From Laburnicola sp. R22_1 (lineage: Eukaryota > Ascomycota > Dothideomycetes > Pleosporales > Didymosphaeriaceae), in the NCBI GenBank assembly GCA_014281115.1, contig JACONQ010000010.1, positions 1,054,001 through 1,118,000 on the forward strand: DNA of 64,000 bases, given 5' to 3'. Under the pieces are notes generated by a model. It saw only the letters and a program-made list of their open reading frames with translations, was not told the DNA's origin and ran no database searches. The position numbers and the translations under genes are program-made. Each line of letters opens with the position of its first letter. Within the stretch, counting starts at the first letter, position 1. This document shows, piece by piece, positions 55,784 through 64,000 of the stretch.

Positions 55784-56460
55784 ATGTCTGACTACGGCGG
55801 CGACGATGGTTATGATGCGGGAGGCTACAACGAGTACGGTCCATATTTCATTCATCTGCACAGCGCTGTGCGCGTGCTTGTCAAATGCGGACAGCGTAGC
55901 TAACGGTTGTGCCTTTGATAGTGAGATGTACGACGAGGAGCAAGAGCCCGATCTCTACGAAGACGATGCGCAGGACGGGGAGGGCCAGGTAGAAGACCCG
56001 GAGACTGTCGAGAACCAGGACAACATCGTCGAAAGCGGAGATCCCAGCGCGGCTGCTGCTGCAAAATCTACACTGAAGAACACGGTGCAGGCGGAGAAGT
56101 CGAAGAAGGTGCCCAACGACCAGCGCTCGACCACTCCCTACATGACAAAGTACGAGAAGGCGCGGATACTGGGGACACGGGCTCTGCAGATTAGGTGAGA
56201 GGAATCTGTGTTGGACAAGATGGATATACAATAGCATGAGACTGACACGGTCCAGCGGCAATGCACCCGTTCTCATCGACGTAGAGGGTATGACGGACCC
56301 TCTCGAGATTGCGCAGAAAGAGCTACGCGAAAAGAAGATCCCCTTAGTCGTGCGGCGCTATCTTCCAGATGGATTGTAAGTTGAACATGACAGATGTGCT
56401 TGGGCTGTGCTGATCGAATGTAGCTACGAGGACTGGACGTGCGAGGAGCTCTTGACGTAG
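55784..56460 (+). CDS. RNA polymerases I, II and III subunit RPABC2 (RPB6)
   Basis: Shared small subunit near the clamp of all three nuclear RNA polymerases. Exons 55784-55833, 55922-56194, 56256-56375 and 56424-56460 give 159 aa. The N-terminus is acidic ([20 protein letters not shown] then [18 protein letters not shown]), the conserved core begins [20 protein letters not shown] and continues [40 protein letters not shown] and ends [11 protein letters not shown]. All four junctions keep frame; the first donor GTACGG at 55834 is preferred over a nearby GTCCAT because only it is in phase. Gly in SGNAPV replaces the more usual Met of other RPB6. Confidence 0.95.
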
Positions 56461-56843
56461 AGCAGTGGGTTGGCGTGTTTTGCATTTTGCGTGGAGTTTA
56501 CGGGGAGGTAACACGGGGCATGTTCGGCGAATGGAGTCAGCGATCAGCACCACATACCCTCCGAATCAAGACCGAATTTTTACATTTTCTTGGGTGCATA
56601 ACGGGCCAGAAGCGGATCCGGTATCTGTCGCAGTGGAATACTTACCCTAATTTAGCTATGGTGGGGCAGCAGCAGAGGGGAAACTGCCCCGCAGTCTACT
56701 TCTTAACACAGAACCTCGACGTCACGTAGCAGCTCATAACCAACCCTTGAAAGCGCTCCGTCCCTGCTTGCACTGCAACTGAACAAAACACACCCTTCAC
56801 CACCACCACGCTTCTCTACCGTTCACTTCGTTCTGCCCTCACC
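56461..56843. other. intergenic between RPB6 and S-formylglutathione hydrolase
   Basis: 3' UTR of RPB6 and promoter of the next gene; the last 80 bases are rich in CACC/CTTC pyrimidine tracts. No gene is supported. Confidence 0.4.
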
Positions 56844-57870
56844 ATGTCTTTTGAGACGACTGCAACTATCGCCTCCTTCGGGGGCAAGCTACTGAAGCTC
56901 AAGCACAAGTCCTCGAGCACAAATACTGATATGAGCCTGAACCTCTACCTTCCTCCGCAAGCTTTGAAGTCGGGCGCAAAGGTTCCCGTTCTGTTCTACC
57001 TGTCTGGGTTGACGTGCACGGGCGACAATTGCTCCGAAAAGGGCTTCTTTCAGCACGGTGCCAGCGAGAAGGGCATTGCGGTAGTGTATCCGGACACTAG
57101 CCCCCGTGCGTCAACCCATGACTGCGTTTCACCCTTTGGCTGACGAATTGTTTCAACAGGAGGCCTAAAGATTGAGGGCGAGGACGATGCGTATGACTTT
57201 GGCTCGGGCGCCGGTTTCTATGTGGACGCGACCAAGGAGCCGTGGACCAAGGGCTACAACATGTACTCGTACATTACCAAGGAACTTCCGGAAGCTTTGT
57301 TCACGTCCTTCAAGGAACTTGACGGCGAACGAGTCAGCATCACTGGTCACAGCATGGGTGGTCACGGCGCCCTAACACTTGTATGGTGACTACAAATAAA
57401 CTAGTCGAACTAGGCTGACAGAGAGCACAGTTTCTCAAGAACCCTGGAATGTACAAGTCTGTCTCTGCCTTTGCGCCAATCGCGAACCCTATCAATGCCC
57501 CTTGGGGACAGAAAGCATTCAAGGGCTACTTCGGCGACGACCAGCAGGAAAAGTGGAAGGAGCACGATGCTACTGAGCTGGTGAAGAAGTGGAAGGGACC
57601 ACTAGAGATCCTCATCGATGTGGTGCGTTTGCTTAGCGCTCGAAAGCCTAGGATGATCAACACGAGTCTGACAAGCGATAGGGTACCGGTGACAACTTCT
57701 ACAAGCAGAAACAACTCCTCCCGGAGAATTTTATCGAGGCAGCCAAGGAGGCAGGCAACGACAAAGGCATCGACCTCCGGATGCAGCCCGACTACGACCA
57801 TAGCTACTACTTCATGGCCACTTTCGCAGACGACCACGTCGCGTGGGCAGCAAAGCACTTGGGAGCATAG
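56844..57870 (+). CDS. S-formylglutathione hydrolase (esterase D)
   Basis: Hydrolyses S-formylglutathione to glutathione and formate, the second step of glutathione-dependent formaldehyde detoxification in the cytosol. Exons 56844-57105, 57160-57380, 57431-57622 and 57682-57870 give 287 aa, close to the family length. Motifs: [47 protein letters not shown], the nucleophile in [50 protein letters not shown] and the catalytic His in [13 protein letters not shown]. All intron joins keep the expected family sequence. Confidence 0.95.
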
Positions 57871-58737
57871 TAGGTCCCTACCTCTACATGTTTTATTCTA
57901 CTGTACTAACTGCTACAGAAGCGGTCCTGGCGCGAAGGGAAAGCTGTAGGTAACCTAAAAAGTTAAGACAAAGCCATGTCTGCTCGCGTTCCGTGTATAA
58001 AGTTCTCTTTGTGCTTTAGTTGCTACCGCGGGGGTGAGGGTATTCGGTCAGGAATAGAATACGGTCTCTCTGGTCGACGGGCATGTGCTGCGATTCCATG
58101 GGCAGTTAGTTGCTTGCAAATACACACGTTAGAGGGAATGTGCATCGGAATGTGCATCTCTTGGGCTGCCATCATGGAGCGGGGACTTCAAAGCCCTCCT
58201 TAGAGTCAAATGTCTCTCGAAGCGTACCGAGATGTCCATACCAAAGTCTCACGTGCATAGCATGCGTTCAAACGTTCGTACGCATATTCATTATTGTAGA
58301 CATGATGTTTTGGGACTGTGGGTGATTTAGAGGGTCGCGTGCATCTGAGAAAGGCCGTTGCGTTGGGCGCAGATGCAGGTGCACATCCCGCCGCCAAGCG
58401 CAGCACACAATTATGCATCGATTGCTGTCATTGCTGGCGTCACTTGCCCAAACCACATCACGCGAACAAAGGCCACGAAACCGTCTTGCTTCCGTTACCA
58501 GGTCCTCTGACGCTGGTGCCGACCTTCACTGTTTGCGACGCGAATATTTCACCCGCCACGGCCAGCCAGGCTGCCCCGCGCTCCGCTTTCACCGCATAAT
58601 GCAGTCAGGTCCCAATGGCCTGGTAGCTCAAAGAACTTCCTAACCGCCGCGCCACTGTCTCGGTTGCTTTATCCATGTCGAACGTGTAGTACCCATCCTG
58701 AATTCTGAGATCTACTGCATCTGAGACGGTGGTGGAA
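57871..58737. other. intergenic
   Basis: 3' side of the hydrolase gene and promoter of the LOS1 gene. Several overlapping frames near 58206-58640 lack domains. No RNA gene was recognised. Confidence 0.4.
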
Positions 58738-61700
58738 ATGGAGGCCCAGGTGCGCGCTACATCTTTCGCTCACGAAGCTCTCTCTGACTGTGCCGTTTTA
58801 GGTTGAAAATGCCATCCAGATCGCCTCTGATCCTACCTCAAGCCAGCAGCTGCGAGGCCAGGCCATAGAGTACCTTAACCAGTTGCGCACAGAAGGCTCC
58901 GCATGGCAGGCCGGTCTTACCTTATTCACACACGATCCTCGCCCGTCCGATATCATCCGCCATACCGCTCTTGACCTCGTAAACAATGCCGTCCAAGAGC
59001 ATCGTCTGGATGGCCAGAGCTTGAGCTACATCAAGGACACGCTCATGAGTCACATTCGTCAGACTTGCGCACCAGGGAGCACGGCGACGGACACGGGGCA
59101 CATACAGAACAAACTGATGCAGACTATAAGCTACCTTTTCGTGGCATTATATCCATCGCAATGGCAATCCTTCTTCGACGACTTCCGCGCTTTGGCTGGC
59201 GACCAGGCAACTATCGGCAGCGTCAATCACACATCTACGATCCTGTACCTTCGCATGTTGGCCCAGGTGCATGATGAGATCGCTGACGTTCTGCTGGCAA
59301 GGCCTGAAGACGAGAAGAAGCGAAACACGGAGCTGAAAGACTTGATTCGCCAACGTGATGCGCAGAAAATATCTTCATCCTGGCAAGAAATCCTGGCCAA
59401 GTGGAGGGAGACAGACTTGACTCTCATAGAGATGTGCCTGAGGACCATCGGTCGCTGGGTCAGTTGGATTGACATTTCTCTCGTTGTGAACGAGAGGATG
59501 ATCATGATCTTCTTGGAGATGGCCGGCCAGCAGGGCATCTCCTCCCCAGAGAGTCCAGAAGGACGAACTCGCGATGCTGCGATCGACACCTTCTCTGAGA
59601 TCGTGAGCAAGAAGATGGGCCCTGCTGACAAGATCCAACTGATTGAGTTCCTTAATCTTGCCTCCGTGGTCGGTCAGCTCATCAATAGCCCCGCCTTGGC
59701 CGATCAGAGATCGTCCGAATACGACAACGATCTCGCCGAGACGGTGGCGAAACTGGTCAATAACACTGTTTTCGACATAGTCAGGATCCTTGAGAACGAC
59801 GACGTTGACGAACAAACTCGTCAGCGCGCTGACGGGCTCATTCAAATCTTCACGCCGTACCTACTGAGGTTCTTCGCTGACCAGTACGATGAGGTGTGCT
59901 CGACCGTCATACCTTCCCTGACTGATCTTCTCACCTTCTTTCGCAAGCTGCACAAGAAGACTGGCTCCTTGCCATCTCAATATGCAGCCATACTTCCTCC
60001 GGTTCTTGAGGCTATAATTGCAAAGATGAAGTATGATGAAGCAGTTTCATGGGGCGACGAGGGTGAGCAGACAGACGAGGCCGAATTTCAAGATCTTCGA
60101 AAACGACTGCATGTCTTACAACAAACAATAGCAGCTATCGACGAGAACTTCTACATCGACACTCTCAGTCGCGTCGTGAGCGAAACCTTCAGCCAGCTGT
60201 CTGCAGGTGGTTCGTCGTCCTTGGATTGGCGCGATCTGGATCTTGCACTATATGAGATGTACTTGTTCGGAGAATTGGCGATGCGTAACCAGGGCCTGTA
60301 CGCCAAACGTGAGCCGTCGTCCGTGGCTGCTCAACGGCTAGTCGAAATGATGGCTAATATGCTAGATTCGGGTAAGATTCACATTTCTGGAACTAGGCTC
60401 ACTTATCTGACGTGTACCAGATCTCGCAAACTACCCCCACGCTGCTATACAACTCCAATATATGGAGATCTGTGTTCGCTATTACCAGTTTTTCGAACAG
60501 CATCCGCACCTGATCCCAAAAGTACTCGAAAACTTTGTCCGCCTCACCCATCACAACCATGTGAAAGTCCGCTCGAGATCATGGTACCTATTCCAGCGCT
60601 TGGTCAGGCATCTCCGGGCACAGCTTGGCAACGTCTCCTATGATATTATCCAGGCTATTGGCGATCTTCTCACCATAAAAGCAGAGCTGCCGGAAGACTC
60701 TGGAGACGACATGTCCTCGGACGAGGAAGACCAGTCCGCGGACGCTCTTTTCAACTCCCAACTGTACCTGTTTGAAGCGGTCGGGTGTATCGCATCCTCT
60801 GGCACAGTATCCACGGAGAACAAAAAGCTCTACGCCCAGACGATCATGAGTCCGCTTTTTACCGACCTGGAGCGAACTCTGCCACAGGCTCAGAACGGCG
60901 ACGAGCGTTCAATCCTGCAGATTCATCATATCATCATGGCTATCGGAACACTCGCTCGCGGATACTCAGACTGGATTCCCTCCAGCAACAGCGAGCTGCC
61001 TAGGAGCGAGGTCTCTGATGAATTCGCAAAGGCGTCAGAGGCCATTCTCATCGCCTTGAAATCTCTCAACACGTCGAGCATGATTCGATACGCAGCTCGT
61101 TTCTCCTTTTCACGCATGATTGCTGTGCTTGGCTCGCGCCTCTTGCAAGAGATTCCCTCGTGGATCGATGGGCTTTTGTCGCTCAGTTCCTCCATGGACG
61201 AGATTTCGACCTTCTTGAAGGTTCTGGGTCAGATCATCTTCACTTTCAAAGCAGAAATCTCGGGTATTCTGGATTCTGTCCTCACGCCTCTACTTCAGCG
61301 CATCTTCACCGCCCTCGCGGTTACCCCGTCAGGTACAGATGACGAGATACAACTTGCCGAGCTTCGAAGAGAGTATCTGAACTTCATATCCGTTGTGCTC
61401 GGGCAACGGTTGGGTTCTGTCTTGGTGAGTGAAACTAACCAGGCAACGTTCGACACCATCATCACATCTATTGAGTCGTTTGCACGGGACACGTCGGACT
61501 GCCAGACAGCTCGCCTTGCCCTATCTGTGCTCATCCGCATGACCTCGGTCTGGGGCGGGCCAGACAAAGTAGGACCAGGCGCCAGCGCGACGCCAACCTC
61601 TCCAGTGGCTTCACAAACGCTCATTCCCGGCTTTGACAACTTTGTTGTCGAGCGCTTCTCGCCGCTGGTATGGTCAGCCTCGGCATCGGCAAGTTCGAAT

Positions 61701-61940
61701 TCAAAAGATGCGCAAGCGAAACAAGTTCTCTACGAAGCTGCGAACCTCCAAGCAGAGATTGTAAAGAAAGTAGGCGAGCGGTATGTGGAACGCTTGAGAT
61801 CGGACCTCACGGGCATGGGGGTGAGTGGCGAAATGGTGGAGCGTTATCTGCAAACGCTGGCAGGGGCATTCGAGGGCGTGAAGAAGGAGAAGCAGTGGCG
61901 GACCTTTTTTGCCCAGTTCGTCGACTCGGCGCGCGGGTGA
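58738..61940 (+). CDS. exportin-T (LOS1), nuclear tRNA export receptor
   Basis: Importin-beta-family karyopherin that binds mature tRNA with RanGTP and carries it through the nuclear pore. Exons 58738-58749, 58802-60371 and 60421-61940 give 1033 aa, normal for fungal LOS1. The first exon is only four codons (MEAQ) before a GTGCGC...TTAG intron; it joins VENAIQIASDPTSSQQLRGQ, the start of the first HEAT repeat. The exportin N-terminal region has LNQLRTEGSAWQAGLTLF and YLFVALYPSQWQSFFDDF. HEAT-like helices continue to the end; an acidic loop (PEDSGDDMSSDEEDQSAD) lies at about 605-625. The third exon restores DLANYPHAAIQLQYMEICVR. Confidence 0.94.
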
Positions 61941-63062
61941 GGTGAGACGAGCGGGGAGTAGGCTCAGCGTCGGAACTTGTCCCGTCTGTCCCTATTTGAG
62001 GCGCATTAGCGTTCATGGACGGTGGCACTTTTGCATTGTAGCGGGCGGGCGTGCATGGAATGGACAAAGCGTTTGCATGTGAGGGATATACCAAGATAAA
62101 ATTAGATAGTTGATTCTACGGAATAGTGTCCTTTTCCCCACGAGCCCATGGTGGCCACAGACATGGTGGCCGGCAGCGCCACAAGACGTCACGGCGCCGG
62201 TCGCGTGAGGGCGCCGATCCCAGCGATGGGCCAGCAAAACGGCGGCGACGAGCGTCTGGGCGGCTTCTAGAAGTGGTGCTGACGGTGCGGGTGCTGCAGC
62301 GTGCGGTTCCCCATCATCTGCAGCGACGGGCCAAGCGCTCGAAAGTGTGCCAGGCCGGCGCTGCTGGCGAATGGCAGGGCGCTTCCAGAAGCCTTCCACC
62401 GGCCGCGCTCGAAGCCGTGCAGCGGTCGAGTCCGCCGCCAATCATGGCCACGGCAGGAGCAGCCGCTAGCAGGCGCTAGCAGCCATGCACACATCGAACG
62501 AACACTCTCCTCCACCACCCTCGATCCCGGCCTCACGTCCCTGCCCAGCGCCCGTCCCAGAGCCGCCCTCGCCCTCCGCCCGCTGCCCGCCGCCGCCTTG
62601 CGCCCCGATGTTGTTGCTTGGAGCGCAGCCAACTCTGCGAGCGCGCTGCTTGCGACACTGACGCCTTTTCGCCACGAGCCCCTGCCGACCGCGACGCTTC
62701 CGCTGGCCTCGGTCCTCTGCAGCCTCCCTTCACCGAGTGGCGAGCGAGCCCGCAGCCGACAGCACCCACCCGCCTCGCGTGCCCGTCCTGCGCCGTCGCG
62801 CCCCCGCGAGCCTTCCTCGCCGCCGTCGCACCTGCCCCCAGGCCCATCGTCGCTGCCGGCGCATTCGCATCCGCGCCTGTCTGCACGCCCGCCGAACAAC
62901 AGCTCGTGCGTGGCCCCAGCTCCATTCCCTCCCACCTCAGGGCCCCGTCGCGATAACCACCACCCGTTTTGCGACGAATATACCCTCCCTCCCGACCGAG
63001 CGGGAGGCTCCACGGATCGCAGAGACCAGTGTCCGCTGGTCGCTGCAGAAGCAGTGGAGAAG
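61941..63062. other. long GC-rich 5' region of the phosphodiesterase gene
   Basis: 1.1 kb between the LOS1 stop and the phosphodiesterase ATG. From about 62130 it is strongly GC-rich, which keeps frames open on both strands for up to 300 codons. The plus-strand frame is continuous with the phosphodiesterase but has no ATG before 63063 and Pro/Ser/Arg/Ala-biased content, so it is read as a long leader and promoter rather than coding. Confidence 0.5.
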
Positions 63063-64000
63063 ATGGAGCATGGCGCCTGCAATGTGATATACATTGACCG
63101 CCGCGCCAACGACGAACACGTGCGACGCGAGACCCTGTCCAGCTCCCTTGTTGCGAGAACATCCACGAGCAATGTACCTCAGGGCTATTTTGGCCTAGGC
63201 AAGTCGCCCCCGGCCGAGGTTCACACAAATGTCGAGAGTATTCTCTCCACGTTCAATGAAGGTAGGTGTTGCGCATCCTTGAAATGCCCATCAAAGAACT
63301 GACACGGCCGAATAGTCCATGTATGCGCTTCTGGCGGCTCATGTCTTGCCAAGATCTTGCAGCTCACCGAGTCCACCAAGGACAATGTTCCTACCGTTGT
63401 GCTCATAGACATCCCCTACGACGAAGAACAGCGGCTCAAACGACTGTCTCGTGAGCCCCGAACCCCTTCCCCCACGTCGACACGTTTGGTACGGATCAAC
63501 ACGGGCGAACCGGGTGATATCTATGGCATGCACCTGCTCACACATATCTCGTCCGAAATCGCCTCCAGGAACTTCTCAAAACTGGTCATTCCGGTTGTGG
63601 TTTTAAGCGGGCTGGATCGCGAATGGGCTTCGAATACACTGCCCTCGCCCACTGTCCAGGGCTCTCAGGTTCTCACCGATACCGTCCGTCTGGTTCGATA
63701 CCTCGATGCTGGTGCTGTCGACGTTCTGTCCAGTCCTCTATCAAAAGATAGCGTGCATGGCCTAGTAATACATGCTTACCGGGTGCACAAAGAGGTGACA
63801 CGAGAAGAGGCGTGTTTTCTGACCACTAAGCGTAACAGGAAACTGAGCTGGGTCGGCGTGAACGACCAGAAGCCGTATGCGTACTTGCGAGAAGCCATGG
63901 TTTCAAGCTTGATGGGCGGGATCTGCAACCCAGAGACCGTCGGGGAAAATATAGACTACAGGCATGGCTTTCTCCACGTGGGTGGTGCGTGTAGCGCTAA
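63063..64000 (+). CDS. high-affinity 3',5'-cyclic nucleotide phosphodiesterase (PDE2/PdeB type), 5' part
   Basis: Hydrolyses cAMP and so limits PKA signalling. Exon 63063-63261 and the exon starting at 63316 are visible; the gene runs off the window, and the catalytic HD domain lies beyond it. The N-terminus is MEHGACNVIYIDRRANDEHV. After the intron (GTAGGT...TAG, phase 1) comes VHVCASGGSCLAKILQLTES, VVLIDIPYDEEQRLKRLSRE, YGMHLLTHISSEIASRNFSK and VRLVRYLDAGAVDVLSSPLS, a receiver-like fold usual in fungal PdeB, then FLTTKRNRKLSWVGVNDQKP and YAYLREAMVSSLMGGICNPE. Near 63950 the family likeness fades, so an intron may begin around 63959. Confidence 0.9.

Noticed and set aside
62267..63172. Minus-strand frames of up to 300 codons and an extended plus-strand frame
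   Set aside because: Both follow from high GC content; no start codon context, domain or biased codon use, and they overlap each other.

Overview
The window is nuclear DNA from a filamentous ascomycete. Genes are close together on both strands, most carry short introns (about 45-100 nt) with GTRNGT donors, CTAAC/CTGAC branch sites and CAG/TAG acceptors, and the contents include an AA9 polysaccharide monooxygenase, a DUF3425 bZIP, Kex2-type secreted precursors and pogo/Fot1-type TA-inserting transposons. A plant-associated Dothideomycete is the best guess, by inference from gene content only. Introns were placed by eye from splice signals, frame continuity and family knowledge. All multi-exon models close in frame, but none is confirmed by RNA.

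Left part (1-27.9 kb) is the accessory-looking half: secreted AA9 LPMO, a 417-bp foldback MITE, a secreted class 3 lipase with a decayed 2.1-kb DDE transposon 16 bp behind its stop, a conserved Cys-rich protein, a NIF3-like gene that looks internally deleted, a secreted Vps62-like protein, a tandem array whose units look like mini-exon plus mini-intron, COQ4, an orphan C-terminal AtuA-like fragment, a bZIP, a small secreted protein, a folate cyclo-ligase-like protein, an RCH1-type SBF carrier, a second 2.1-kb transposon with a nearly intact transposase, and a four-exon secreted Cys-rich protein.

Right part (28-64 kb) is mostly conserved housekeeping: two conserved unknown proteins, a TRM61-type tRNA m1A methyltransferase head to head with the phosphatase DCR2, separase, a BTB protein, a broken DUF1989 gene, a secreted repeat precursor with Trp-Gly-Lys-Arg motifs, QRI7 head to head with a patatin-type lipase, TFIIIA head to head with RPB6, S-formylglutathione hydrolase, exportin-T (LOS1), and the 5' part of a high-affinity cAMP phosphodiesterase cut by the window end. 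Five genes of the tRNA/Pol III pathway (TRM61, QRI7, TFIIIA, RPB6, LOS1) lie within 30 kb.

The most unusual items are the secreted precursor at 46298-47901, whose repeats end in neuropeptide-like W-G-K-R or W-G-R-R motifs; the tandem array at 13021-13335 in which each unit repeats donor, branch and acceptor signals; and two diverged transposons whose terminal repeats share the same internal direct-repeat spacing. No tRNA, rRNA or CRISPR was found.
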